A DNA stretch of 64,000 nt from Haloarcula vallismortis ATCC 29715 (GCF_000337775.1 NZ_AOLQ01000042.1:186001-250000), one strand, 5' to 3'. Shown: positions 16,607 through 25,681, counted from the stretch's first letter. The notes: a model not told the origin generated them from the sequence alone. Numbers and translations are program-made.

Positions 16607-18451
16607 ATGTCGCTGGAGTGGCGCGGCGCGGCGGTTGCGCCGGACGACGAGATGCCGTCCCCGGAAGCGTGGGACCCGGTGTCGGTGCCCGGCCGGCCCG
16701 AGCAGTTCGCCGGGGCCGAGGCCGTGGCCTACGAAACGACGTTCTCGGACCCACGGGACGAGAGCGACGCACACACGTTGCTGGTTCTATATGGAACGTA
16801 TGCACACACGCGCGTGTGGTGCAACGGCGATTTGCTCACCAGCCACGACGCCTACTTCGAACCGCTCCGCGTTCGCCTCCCAGAGAGCGAGGAGTACCGG
16901 GTCGTCGTGGAGTGTCGCACGCCCGAGGACCGCTTTGGCGGTCTGCATGCGACCGACCAGCTCCCGCCGGAGCGCTGTGTCCCGGGCATCTGGTGGGACG
17001 CGAGCCTCGAAACCCGGCCCGATCCCTGTGTGAGCGAGCTTTCGGTCCAGCCGCAGATGGCGGGCGACGACCCGGAAGACGCCGCCGTCGAAGTGTCCGC
17101 GACCGTTCTGACCGAAGACTCCCTCGACGACCGGATTACGCTCTCACTGCGGCCGGAGGGGGACGTTCGCGGCGGGGGAATGATGGACCGAGCCCGCGTC
17201 TCGACCGACGAGGAGACGGCGACAGTGACATATACGATGGACGTGCGCGACCCCTCGCTGTGGTGGCCCCACGACCGCGGCGAACAGTCCCGCTACGTTC
17301 TCAGGGCGAAGCTCGGTGACGACGAGCACTCGGTGACGACGGGACTGCGTACCGTCTCCTACGACGATGGCCTGCGGGTCAACGGCGAGGCCGTGCCCGT
17401 TCGCGGCGTGACGCTGCTCGATCCGACCGTCGAGGATGTCGCACGGGCTGTCGACGCCAATGCAAATCTGGTCCGTGTCCGAGCACAGGGAGCGCCGCCC
17501 GAAGTGGCCCGCGCCTGTGACGACCACGGCGTTTTACTCTGGCAAGACCTCCCACTGTCGGGCCCCGGTTCATTCGACAGCGAACGAGGAATTGCCCTCG
17601 CAACGCGACTCAATACGACCTACGCACAACATCCCAGTTTCGCGGCCGTGGGCGTTCACGACGAACCGGTGTCGTCGTACGCCGACGGACTCGGGTCCGG
17701 CTTCCTCGACCGCCTCCGCTTCCGATGGCGTGCTTGGCGGGCCAGCTACGACGACGCGGACGCCGAGTCGGTGGCAGCGACCGTCAACGAGGTTCCGACG
17801 TTTCCCGTTGTCGGCCCGCCCGGCATCGATCCCGACGCGGCCACGCTGTACCCGGGGTGGCGATACGGCGACACGGCCGACCTCCCGTGGCTCTGTTCGC
17901 AGTTCGATGTGGGCGACGTCGTCGCCGGCTTCGGCGCTGGTTCGCTTGGGACGCCGACCCCGGACGACAGCTCCGGGTTCGATAGCGCCTGCCACGACCG
18001 CCACGTCGACGGCGGCCTCGATGCGTCACAGGCGTATCAGGCTAGCGTCGTCCGCGAGGTCGCCGAGACGCTCCGGCAACGCGCCGCGCCGCTCATGATT
18101 GTAGACAGCCTTCGAGATGTTGGTGACGCGGGTATGGGCGTTCTCGCCGCTGATGGGACCGAAAAAACGGCATTCGGTGTCCTCACCGACAGCTACGAGC
18201 CCACACAGGTCGTCCTCTCGGACCCGTCACCCGGTGAGCGGGATATCGTTGTCATCCACGACCGTCCAGAAAAGGCGGATCTCACGGTGGAATGGGATTG
18301 CAACGGGAATCGCGAACAGGCCGAACACACTGTCGGTCCGTTTGCCCGCGTTACCGTCGACACACTCGTTCTGTCGGCCGGTGACGACGTGACGCTCGCC
18401 GCCACTGACGGTCAGACGGTGGTCAAGAACGAGTACTGTATTAATCAGTAA
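16607..18451 (+). CDS. Glycoside-hydrolase-family-2-like protein, catalytic motif degenerate
   Basis: 614 residues from ATG 16607 (an in-frame ATG at 16580 also exists). Beta-sandwich regions typical of GH2 are visible: an N-terminal galactose-binding-like domain (PVSVPGRPEQF, THTRVWCNGDLL), WWDASLE, LWWPHDRGEQSRY, and DDGLRVNGEAVPVRGV leading into a TIM-barrel part. The usual WNGNNE/NE acid-base motif is not seen; the equivalent stretch reads VGVHDEPVSS. It may be an inactive carbohydrate-binding relative or use other residues. No signal peptide, so cytoplasmic. AGGATATG about 27 bases before 16607 fits a promoter. Confidence 0.72.
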   Translation: MSLEWRGAAVAPDDEMPSPEAWDPVSVPGRPEQFAGAEAVAYETTFSDPRDESDAHTLLVLYGTYAHTRVWCNGDLLTSHDAYFEPLRVRLPESEEYRVVVECRTPEDRFGGLHATDQLPPERCVPGIWWDASLETRPDPCVSELSVQPQMAGDDPEDAAVEVSATVLTEDSLDDRITLSLRPEGDVRGGGMMDRARVSTDEETATVTYTMDVRDPSLWWPHDRGEQSRYVLRAKLGDDEHSVTTGLRTVSYDDGLRVNGEAVPVRGVTLLDPTVEDVARAVDANANLVRVRAQGAPPEVARACDDHGVLLWQDLPLSGPGSFDSERGIALATRLNTTYAQHPSFAAVGVHDEPVSSYADGLGSGFLDRLRFRWRAWRASYDDADAESVAATVNEVPTFPVVGPPGIDPDAATLYPGWRYGDTADLPWLCSQFDVGDVVAGFGAGSLGTPTPDDSSGFDSACHDRHVDGGLDASQAYQASVVREVAETLRQRAAPLMIVDSLRDVGDAGMGVLAADGTEKTAFGVLTDSYEPTQVVLSDPSPGERDIVVIHDRPEKADLTVEWDCNGNREQAEHTVGPFARVTVDTLVLSAGDDVTLAATDGQTVVKNEYCINQ

Positions 18452-18717
18452 TATATTCCCGTGATATACAAGGGAACCACCGTGCGACGTTGACCGTCTC
18501 GCCCCCGAAATGTGGCGTGTGAGACGTTGACGCGGTATTCGATGCACCGGAATGTTTAAACAATATCCACCTCTATTTGTAGACACCAGAACGCTTCCGC
18601 GTTCAGGCAGTATCGCTTTCAGCCCAACATGAGAGGGAACCCTTGTTATTGGTGTCAGCCCCTCAGTAGTGGGCCGACTGTCTGTGCTGAAGCGGTGATG
18701 GCATAGAGGATTCAACA

Positions 18718-19608
18718 ATGGCAGACTCGATAGACGAATCAAAGAACGTTACAGTAACCGAAGAGGATCTCGAAAACAAATCGAAAGGCGAGCTCATCAA
18801 ACTCGCCGGCCAGCTCCGCGACCGACGGAACGAGCTGAACCAGATGGCGTCCGAGCGGGCCTCCGCCCGCGACGACCTGAACGCGAAAACTCGTGAGAAG
18901 GTCGACGAAGCTCAGGAACACCGCGAGAAGCGCGACGAGCTCAACGAGCAGGTTCAGGAACACAAGGACCAGCGCAACGAGCTCAATGCGGAAGCAAACG
19001 AGTTGTTCGACAAGGTCGACAACGTGAAAAACGACCTCGAACTCGACGAGGGCACGTCGGTCGAACAACTCAAAGAGGAGATCGAGGACCTCGAATTCAA
19101 GCAACAGACAGAAGTGCTCTCCTCTGAGGACGAGAAAGAGCTCATCGAGAAAATCGAGACCAAACGCGAGAAGCTCCAAGAGAAACAGGAGAAGCTCGAT
19201 CAGGGCGGCGACCTCGAAGAGCTCAAAGAGGAAGCAGAAGAGGTCCGCTCGGAAGCCTCAAAGCACCACCAGAAGGTCACGGAACTGGCCGACGAGGCTC
19301 AGAAGCACCACAACGAGATGATCGAGGCCTACCGCGAGGCCGACGAGATCCGTGACGAGGCCGACGAGAAGCACGAGGAGTTCGTCGAAGCCCAGGAAGC
19401 GGCCGACCAGCACCACGAGGACTTCGTCCGCGTCCAGAAGCGCCTCCGCGAACTCGACAAGAAGGAAGAAGAGCAGGAGCGCTCCCAGCGCGAGGAGAAG
19501 CAGGAAGCCGCTCGCGAGGAAGCCGAGGAGATTTATCAGAAGTTCAAGGAAGGCGAGACCCTCGACACCGAGGACCTAATGAAGCTCCAGAAGGCCGGCA
19601 AGCTGTAA
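18718..19608 (+). CDS. Archaeal coiled-coil protein
   Basis: 296 residues, nearly all predicted helix with heptad patterns and very high Glu/Lys/Gln/Arg content from residue 20 to 280, ending in a compact tail (YQKFKEGETLDTEDLMKLQ). This is a conserved archaeal coiled-coil family; some database entries call it phosphoserine phosphatase, which the sequence does not support because no HAD motif is present. Possibly a ribosome- or RNA-linked protein, but this is speculative. It stands alone after a 266-base gap with no clear gene. Confidence 0.75.
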   Translation: MADSIDESKNVTVTEEDLENKSKGELIKLAGQLRDRRNELNQMASERASARDDLNAKTREKVDEAQEHREKRDELNEQVQEHKDQRNELNAEANELFDKVDNVKNDLELDEGTSVEQLKEEIEDLEFKQQTEVLSSEDEKELIEKIETKREKLQEKQEKLDQGGDLEELKEEAEEVRSEASKHHQKVTELADEAQKHHNEMIEAYREADEIRDEADEKHEEFVEAQEAADQHHEDFVRVQKRLRELDKKEEEQERSQREEKQEAAREEAEEIYQKFKEGETLDTEDLMKLQKAGKL

Positions 19609-19645
19609 GTCTGCGGGATTTTCTCTCTGTTTTCACAGACTATAG

Positions 19646-20344
19646 ATGCATCACTCACTCGGCCTGCTACAGCTCGGTGCGCTCTCTCTCGTCCCGACAG
19701 CTCTCGGTGGGGTCCTGTTCGGCCTTGCGCTCGCCGCGCCGCCGGGTCCGATGAACGCCGTTATCGCCGAGGAGAGCGCGCTCCGTGGCTGGCGGGCCGG
19801 CTTCTTCGCCGGCCTCGGCGCGATGACTGCTGACGCCTGTTTCCTCGTGCTCGCCGTGCTCGGCGCCGCGACAGTCATCACCGAGACGCCGGGACTGCGA
19901 CGAGTGATGGTCGGTGCCGGCGGGCTGTTGATGCTCTGGTTCGCCTACGGTGCAGTTCAGGAAGCCAATACAGTAGTTACCGAAGGCGACTCGTCAGTCA
20001 CGTCGGGGGACAGCCGGGGCTTTCGCAAGGCGCTCGTGCTGGCACTGACAAACCCCTATCAGGTCGCCTTCTGGCTCACCGTTGGCGTGGGTCTCCTCGA
20101 ACCGGGCGTTGTCGACGTGGCGTCGTACGTGCCCGCAGTCAGGACTGACGCGCTGACCGTACAAACTGGCCACCCGGTGCTACTGGGTGGGTTTTTCGGG
20201 GGAATCGGACTCTGGATTACCGGGTTTCCGGCGGCGATTGTCGCCGCGAGAACGCGCATCGAACGGCTTGCACCACTAATTGCGTGGGTTAGCGCCGCTG
20301 TTCTCGCCGGGACCGGCGTTCTGTTTCTGCTGCGGGCGCTATGA
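19646..20344 (+). CDS. LysE-family exporter
   Basis: 232 residues with six hydrophobic segments. GLALAAPPGPMNAVIAEES near the N-terminus is the LysE/RhtB signature (PGP), and a second conserved block is ALTNPYQVAFWLTVG. Family members export amino acids or related metabolites; the substrate is unknown. Its last codons overlap the convergent HD-domain gene by 6 bases. Confidence 0.88.
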   Translation: MHHSLGLLQLGALSLVPTALGGVLFGLALAAPPGPMNAVIAEESALRGWRAGFFAGLGAMTADACFLVLAVLGAATVITETPGLRRVMVGAGGLLMLWFAYGAVQEANTVVTEGDSSVTSGDSRGFRKALVLALTNPYQVAFWLTVGVGLLEPGVVDVASYVPAVRTDALTVQTGHPVLLGGFFGGIGLWITGFPAAIVAARTRIERLAPLIAWVSAAVLAGTGVLFLLRAL

Positions 20345-21055
20345 ATCGCCCATCCCAGTCGCCACGTCGTCGAGGTCGTCTTCGACGGCCATGTCGGCGA
20401 CTTCCATCGTTAGCCACTCCTGGAACCAACGGGTCCGCTTGAGCCGCTGGTGGACGATAGACTCGGCGGTATCGCTCTGCACACGCTCGCGTGCGTCCTC
20501 GCCGCGCTCGATGACACGGTCGACCATCTCGGCCGCGTCCATGTGTGTCCGGGACTCATAGCCCATGCGCAACAGCATCAGGGCGGTCCCGTTCGCGCCG
20601 ACCTTATCGAGGATGTCCGCTTCGATGAGACACTGGACTTCTAGCGGCAGGTCATCCAGTGGCCCCTGATACGAGTGGGCCTCGACGGCGGCACAGACCT
20701 GTTCGATAAACGACTCGGGGTAGTCACCGTGTGCTCGCAGATACTCGCGTGCGATCCGAGCGCCGGCTTCCGCGTGGAGGTCCTGCTCGGCTTCCAGTTT
20801 TGCGATGTCGTGAAACAACGCTGCGACGCGAGTCACGTCCACGTTCGCCCCTTCTTTGCGGGCGATTTTTGTCGCGATGTCGACGACGTTGAGGATGTGG
20901 TTGAAGCGGTACTCCGCGGAGTGCCACGGATACCAGCGCATACGGCCGCCCTCTTCTTCGTTTTCGACGCTCGCCGCGAGGTAGTCGTGGACGAACTCCT
21001 TCATTTCCTCGAACGCGTCGGCTGAGACAGGTGACTCCCTAATCTCGACGCCCAC
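20339..21055 (-). CDS. HD-domain metal-dependent phosphohydrolase
   Basis: 238 residues. His53, the HD pair at 82-83 (LFHDIAKLE) and a later Asp (EADILDKVG) form the metal site of the HD superfamily. Probably hydrolyses a nucleotide or phosphoester; substrate unknown. The start is GTG at 21055 (MGVEIRES), supported by GGAGGT 5-6 bases before it on the minus strand. Confidence 0.87.
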   Translation of the reverse strand: MGVEIRESPVSADAFEEMKEFVHDYLAASVENEEEGGRMRWYPWHSAEYRFNHILNVVDIATKIARKEGANVDVTRVAALFHDIAKLEAEQDLHAEAGARIAREYLRAHGDYPESFIEQVCAAVEAHSYQGPLDDLPLEVQCLIEADILDKVGANGTALMLLRMGYESRTHMDAAEMVDRVIERGEDARERVQSDTAESIVHQRLKRTRWFQEWLTMEVADMAVEDDLDDVATGMGDS

Positions 21056-21333
21056 AGCACCACCTCCGCAAACAGATTTCGATAGTCATCTTACACATAT
21101 AGACGTACGTTCGACTCTTTAGCGTTACGACAGGGAGAACGGCTGCCACACCCGGCAATTTCCGACGCGGACGCCGGCCCAGAGCGGCCATCGGCGCAGT
21201 CTCTTGAATCTACTCGTCGCTGTCTCTGCCTCTGCGTCAGGTGGGGTCAGTACTTTGGGACAGCCGGCGACTGGTTCTCAGCGGCTGGGAACATCAGTCC
21301 GGATTTTTACACCTAATAGATAAATCAGCATAT

Positions 21334-21531
21334 ATGCCACTCCAGCCACTCCATCTGCCCGTCGGCGATGTGTCGATTGTGACCCACGCAGCGAACGAAC
21401 ACGTGGCGACTGACGTGGTCGTCGGCGTCGGTATCGCCCTGTGCCTGTTCGGCCTGTACTACAAGCTGGTACTGCTCCCGGCGAACCGACAGGACTCGTC
21501 ACAGCGCACGGGAGACCAGTCGCCGCCCTAA
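21334..21531 (+). CDS. 65-residue membrane protein
   Basis: The ORF from ATG 21334 contains one transmembrane segment (VVVGVGIALCLFGLYYKLVLL) with a His/Asp-containing N-terminal stretch and a polar tail. An upstream AT-rich stretch (TACACCTAATAGATAAATCA) supports transcription; a longer frame to 21241 is not needed. It is convergent with the GNAT gene. Function unknown. Confidence 0.6.
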   Translation: MPLQPLHLPVGDVSIVTHAANEHVATDVVVGVGIALCLFGLYYKLVLLPANRQDSSQRTGDQSPP

Positions 21532-22260
21532 TTACAGGTAGGCGGCGTCCCATCGCATCGGCTTGCGGACGTTCCCACAGCTGTTACATTCGATACGGCC
21601 CATCGAATCCATCGCGTTCGCCAGCGTCTCACAGTTACTACAGAAGTAGCCATAGCGGTCGCTTCCCTCCTCGGTGACGTGGACCACGTGGAACGGCGCT
21701 ATCGACCCGGACTCGTGGTTGTTGTGGTCGACGTAGACCGTCCGACCGTCGTCGCTTATCGGCTCACGCCCGAGCTCTTCGGCGTCGGTGTAGAGGTTCT
21801 CGACGTAGGTCCGCCCAGCGATGTCGACTTCGCCCGTGCCAGCGCGTTCGAAGCCACGCTCCTCGTAGAAGCTATTTCCTTCGACGTTGTCGGCCAACAC
21901 GCGCCCGTGGAGCGTCTCGGCTCCGCGTTCATGGAGCTCTCCGTGGGTCTCGTCAAACAATGCTGACCCAATCCCCTCGCCACGGTACGCTGGGTCGACG
22001 TGTAGCCAGAGTATCGTTCCGATGCTATCCCCCGAGAGGGTGCTCTCGGAGAGACCGACCACCTGCCCATCTCGCTCGGCGACGAGAAGCAACCGGTTAC
22101 TCTCTTCTGTGAGTATTTCGTTGATACGCTCTTCGTCGTACCACTCCTCGATAGCGCTTGTAATCGCCTTCGGCCCCAGCGAATACGACGCCGCTAACGA
22201 GCGGCGCGCCACGTCACGGATAGCCGGCCGGTCCGACGACACTGCCTCCCTGATTTGCAT
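21532..22260 (-). CDS. GNAT N-acetyltransferase with C-terminal zinc ribbon
   Basis: 242 residues. GNAT fold at about 1-150 with LHVDPAYRGEGIGSALF (acetyl-CoA loop, Arg/Gln-x-x-Gly-x-Gly) and NSFYEERGFERA. The C-terminal part carries CSNC...CNSC, a four-cysteine zinc ribbon that I associate with the haloarchaeal DUF5816 extension. The substrate (protein, amino sugar or small molecule) cannot be told. It converges with the small membrane-protein gene, with no gap. Confidence 0.88.
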   Translation of the reverse strand: MQIREAVSSDRPAIRDVARRSLAASYSLGPKAITSAIEEWYDEERINEILTEESNRLLLVAERDGQVVGLSESTLSGDSIGTILWLHVDPAYRGEGIGSALFDETHGELHERGAETLHGRVLADNVEGNSFYEERGFERAGTGEVDIAGRTYVENLYTDAEELGREPISDDGRTVYVDHNNHESGSIAPFHVVHVTEEGSDRYGYFCSNCETLANAMDSMGRIECNSCGNVRKPMRWDAAYL

Positions 22261-22520
22261 ATGCCACTAGTTGGCACGGAACATCATAAATCTACAGTTC
22301 GATGTCAGAATTTGGGACACTCGTTGGGCTATTCATGCGAACGCGACGATTTGTGGTCACGACTCGAACGTGTTGGCCTGCTAGCGCTGCTATCGTTGCC
22401 ACGCCACAGAAATGTGGCCGCCGTTTGTGCTCGGATATCGAATCCCTCGGTCAAATTCTCTTGTCCTCTGTGCTCGAATCGCCGAGGCTGGCTGCTGTTT
22501 ACGAGTTTGTTCGACAAAAG

Positions 22521-22593
22521 TAGTCCCGGGCGGATTCGAACCGCCGTCAAGGGCTCCAAAGGCCCTTATGATTGGCCACTACACCACGGGACT
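22521..22593 (-). tRNA. tRNA-Gln (anticodon TTG)
   Basis: Reverse complement reads AGTCCCGTGGTGTAGTGG... with acceptor stem AGTCCCG/CGGGACT, discriminator A at 22521, anticodon stem AAGGGC/GCCCTT around loop CTTTGGA (anticodon TTG), and T-loop GGTTCGAATCC. No intron and no encoded CCA. Its 5' end is duplicated 69 bases upstream. Confidence 0.93.
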
Positions 22594-22605
22594 TCACTCA
22601 CTACG
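22582..22605. repeat. Direct repeat, copy 1 (tRNA-Gln 5' end and leader)
   Basis: CACCACGGGACTTCACTCAC... contains the first 12 bases of tRNA-Gln plus 12 upstream bases; 22 of 24 bases match 22651-22674. Confidence 0.8.
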
Positions 22606-22650
22606 TTCGCTCGTCCCGTGTACCTCGCAGAACCGTCCAGTTCTGCTCAC

Positions 22651-22674
22651 CACCACGGGACTCCACTCACTATG
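22651..22674. repeat. Direct repeat, copy 2 (partial tRNA-Gln 5' end)
   Basis: Second copy of the tRNA start, 69 bases further upstream on the tRNA strand. Between the copies lies an inverted repeat (22627-22633/22640-22646, GCAGAAC/GTTCTGC). Upstream of this copy is a TATA-like GATTATCC (minus strand, 22688-22695), placed for transcription starting at the copy rather than at the complete tRNA. Confidence 0.75.
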
Positions 22675-22732
22675 AGTTATCCGTATTCAGGATAATCGAC
22701 GGAACGCACTTGAACGCTTCGAGAGCAGTCGG

Positions 22733-23167
22733 TCAGTCGCTGGTGATTTCGGCCTCGACTTCGAGCAGGCCACAGACATCGCCCTCGGGGTCGAAACAGT
22801 CGGGGCACTGCGGCTTACGGTCGATAATCGTATCGAGACGGTCAGCGACCGTTTCGTCGATGACGCCCTCCAGTTGCTTTGCTTCGGCCCGGAACTCCTC
22901 GACCTCTAGGACCTCGATAAGGAACCGCTCGATGATACAGTAGTTCTGAAGCGCCTCGCGAGCCTGTGCGATGCCGTCGTCGGTGAGGTCGACGCCTTTG
23001 TACTTCTCGTGGTTCAGCAGCCCTCGGTTCTCCAGTTTGCCGATCATCTCGTTTGCGCTCGCCGGGCTGACATCAAGCATATCGGCCACGTCGCCGGTAG
23101 ATGCTGGACCGTCTTCCTGCTGTTGGGTGAGATAGATTGCTTTCAGATACTGGGCCTGCGTGTTCAT
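22733..23167 (-). CDS. DtxR/MntR-family metal-dependent transcriptional regulator
   Basis: 144 residues. N-terminal winged helix (about 8-60, TGDVADMLDVSPASANEMIGKLENRG) followed by the helical metal-binding/dimerisation domain with Cys-rich RKPQCPDCF and a Cys near the end. DtxR-family regulators sense Fe(II) or Mn(II) and control metal uptake and storage. It overlaps the upstream ferritin-like gene by 4 bases (ATGA), so the two are co-expressed and the neighbour is a natural target. Confidence 0.9.
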   Translation of the reverse strand: MNTQAQYLKAIYLTQQQEDGPASTGDVADMLDVSPASANEMIGKLENRGLLNHEKYKGVDLTDDGIAQAREALQNYCIIERFLIEVLEVEEFRAEAKQLEGVIDETVADRLDTIIDRKPQCPDCFDPEGDVCGLLEVEAEITSD

Positions 23168-23685
23168 TGATAATCCTCCATCAGGTCGGTCACGTCTTCG
23201 ACACCGTCTGCCTCGTCCTCACGGATATCCGACAGCACAGCAAGCAGCCGCTCGCGGTCGATCGTGAACGTCACGTCGGACGCCTCGATTGCTTCGATGA
23301 GGTCGTCGTAGAACTTGTACGCCGTCTCCTCGTTACAGAGCTGGTCGTACAACACGCCGTCGAAGTCCTTGTCGGCCTCGTACTGGGCCTCGACTAGCAT
23401 CTCGATTTCCTCGAACGGGACGGTATCCGCTTCGAGGTCGTCGATGAGTGCCTCCAGTTGCCGGCGGTGCTCGGCTGACTCCGTCTCGGCGTGTGCGAGG
23501 AGGTCAAGAACCGCCTGCTCGTGCGCTCCACTCGTTTCCTCAGCGTGCTTGGCCGACCGTGCCTCGACGACCTCTTCGAGGACGATGCCGATCTGTAGCA
23601 GCCGGGCCAGCTGATGATCGGACGCCACCGGCTGTGTAAGACTCACGGCAACACCCCCACTTGGCGTTGTACTGCAGTCATACAC
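23164..23685 (-). CDS. Ferritin-like (rubrerythrin-type) four-helix-bundle protein
   Basis: 173 residues. Long amphipathic helices with spaced Glu/His residues (EVVEARSAKHAEE, AHEQAVLDLLAHAETESAEHRRQLEAL, EAQYEADKDFDGVL, EETAYKFYDDLIEAIEAS) fit a ferritin-like diiron fold for iron storage or oxidative defence, not classical ferritin. The start could also be a GTG or later Met (MSLTQPV-like) about 14 codons in. Overlap with the DtxR gene suggests a metal-response operon. Confidence 0.8.
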   Translation of the reverse strand: MYDCSTTPSGGVAVSLTQPVASDHQLARLLQIGIVLEEVVEARSAKHAEETSGAHEQAVLDLLAHAETESAEHRRQLEALIDDLEADTVPFEEIEMLVEAQYEADKDFDGVLYDQLCNEETAYKFYDDLIEAIEASDVTFTIDRERLLAVLSDIREDEADGVEDVTDLMEDYQ

Positions 23686-23877
23686 GTAGTTCGGGGAGGG
23701 CCGGACTTAAGCGGTTCCCTGTCGTCAAGCTGCAACCGGTCAGGTCTGCTTTTGATGAGCCCCGTAGTCGATAGCTGTCTGGGGCCGAAACTGCCGGACG
23801 CGTCCACAGCTTTCAGGCTCGGTTCTCAGATGGACCCGAAACTACCAGAGGCTGGGACTCGATAGCACACACAAGCG

Positions 23878-25509
23878 ATGGTAGAACACGGCTGGCACGA
23901 GGACGCGGTCATCTACACACTGGATGTAAAGACGTTCAACGACAGCGACGGCGACGGCTGGGGTGATTTCCAGGGCCTCATCGAGAAGCTCGATTACATC
24001 GACGACCTCGGCGCGACCTGTCTTTGGCTCCGCCCGTTCTATCCGAGCCCGCTCCGGGACAACGGTTACGACGTCGCCGACTACTACAGCGTCCACGACC
24101 GGATGGGGACGCTGGCGGACTTCCGGGAACTCACCGACCGCGCCCACGACCGCGGTATCCGCATCCTCACCGACCTCGTGTTCAACCATACCTCGACCGA
24201 CCACGAGTGGTTCCAGCGTGCCCGAGAGGACCCCGACTCGAAGTACCACGACTACTATCTGTGGACCAGCCATCTCGATGACGCGTACAAGACCAGCAAT
24301 ATCTTCCCCGACCGCGAGGACGGCGTCTGGAGCTACGACGAGGCCGCCGGGAAGCACTACTTCCATCAGTTCTACCACCATCAGCCGGACCTCAACGTCG
24401 CCAACCCGACTGTCCGCGACGAAATCCACGACGTGATGCGCTTCTGGCTGGACCAGGGGGCCGACGGCTTCCGCATCGACGCTGCCCACCCGATGCTCCT
24501 TCCCAAGGGCCACAACGGAACGACCGAGGACATTGAGTTGTTCAAAGAGCTGAAACGCGTCGTCACGGCGGCGAAAGACCACGCCGTGCTAATCGCCGAG
24601 GCCGACGACCAGCCCGAGCATCTCGACTACTACTTCGGTGACGGCGAGGCGTTCGATCTCATGTTCAACTTTGTCTTGAACGCCCACATGGTGTACGGCG
24701 TCGGCGTCAGAGACACCTGGCCGCTCCACCGCGCGAACGAGGTCTTGCCGGACATCTCCGGGGTCGGCCAGTGGGCGAACTTCCTCCGGAACCACGACGA
24801 GTGGAACCTCCTGAAACTCCCCCACGAAGCGCTGGAGCACGCCCGTGAGTACTTCGGGCCCGACGACGGCTCCTCCTGGATTTTCGGTCGGGGTCACCGA
24901 CTCCGACTCGCGGATCTCTTCGGTCATGACCACGACCGCATCGCGATGGCTCACAGCCTCCTCTTCGCGTATCCGGGGACGCCGGTGGTCCTCTCCGGTG
25001 ACGAAATCGGCATGGGCTCGGACCTCTGGCTCGACGAGCGGGAATCGGTTCGCACGCCGATGCAGTGGGACGACAGCGAGAACGGCGGCTTCTCGACGGC
25101 CGACCGCGAGGACTGCTACAACCCACCCATCGTTGGAACCGAGTACAGCTTCGACAAAATCAACGTCGCCGACCAGCGCGACGACTCCGACTCGCTGCTA
25201 TCACGCGTTAGCGACATCGTCGACGCCCGGACACGCAACACCGAACTAAGCGATGGCGACCTCCATCTGGCCGAATCGGGCCACAAAGATGTGCTCGTCC
25301 ACCGCGTCGACACCGACGACACCGCGTTCATGTTCGCCCACAACTTCGCCGACGAGTACCGCGAATCCGTCCTCCAGTGGGAAGTCCCCGACGCCGACAC
25401 CTCGCGGGAGCTCGGTGACGGCGGCTATCACATCGCGGACGGCGGCGTCACCTTCCTGCTGGACCCGTGTGACTACGTCTGGCTTCGCGGCGATAAGAGC
25501 GACTGGTAG
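23878..25509 (+). CDS. GH13 family glucosidase/trehalose-synthase-like enzyme
   Basis: 543 residues. Alpha-amylase family conserved regions: DLVFNHTS (region I), GFRIDAAHP (nucleophile Asp), IAEADDQPE (acid-base Glu) and FLRNHDEW (third Asp). The sequence order and the N-terminal ...YTLDVKTFNDSDGDGWGDF...LWLRPFYPSPLRD...YDVADYY closely follow trehalose synthase/maltose glucosyltransferase (TreS, GH13_16), though some haloarchaeal members are annotated as alpha-glucosidase. No signal peptide, so acts in the cytoplasm, possibly on compatible-solute or maltose metabolism. No clear TATA box in the 192 bases before it. Confidence 0.82.
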   Translation: MVEHGWHEDAVIYTLDVKTFNDSDGDGWGDFQGLIEKLDYIDDLGATCLWLRPFYPSPLRDNGYDVADYYSVHDRMGTLADFRELTDRAHDRGIRILTDLVFNHTSTDHEWFQRAREDPDSKYHDYYLWTSHLDDAYKTSNIFPDREDGVWSYDEAAGKHYFHQFYHHQPDLNVANPTVRDEIHDVMRFWLDQGADGFRIDAAHPMLLPKGHNGTTEDIELFKELKRVVTAAKDHAVLIAEADDQPEHLDYYFGDGEAFDLMFNFVLNAHMVYGVGVRDTWPLHRANEVLPDISGVGQWANFLRNHDEWNLLKLPHEALEHAREYFGPDDGSSWIFGRGHRLRLADLFGHDHDRIAMAHSLLFAYPGTPVVLSGDEIGMGSDLWLDERESVRTPMQWDDSENGGFSTADREDCYNPPIVGTEYSFDKINVADQRDDSDSLLSRVSDIVDARTRNTELSDGDLHLAESGHKDVLVHRVDTDDTAFMFAHNFADEYRESVLQWEVPDADTSRELGDGGYHIADGGVTFLLDPCDYVWLRGDKSDW

Positions 25510-25567
25510 GCGTCCCAAGGAAACTGCAAAATAGAACGCTTGCTCGCGGGGTCCGCCTGTTCGTTTC

Positions 25568-25681
25568 CGAGACGGCAACGCCGTCTCGCTGCTCGCGGGT
25601 CACTGCGTTCCCCGCTCGCTAAACCGAGGTCGCTCAGCGACCTCGCCACTCGCGCAGACACCGAGAGAGCAAGCTCTCTCG
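25568..25681. repeat. Array of three perfect short hairpins
   Basis: Between the GH13 gene and sufD: 9-bp arms at 25568-25576/25580-25588 (loop AAC), 9-bp arms at 25625-25633/25637-25645 (loop TCA), and 9-bp arms at 25662-25670/25673-25681 (2-base spacer). The last unit shares arm CGAGAGAGC with the hairpin at 278-298 near mfnA, so this is the same dispersed repeat type. Not a good terminator: no T run. Confidence 0.75.

Noticed and set aside
22302-22523. Possible small ORF or RNA between the GNAT gene and tRNA-Gln
   Set aside because: No promoter, no codon bias and no conserved structure visible.
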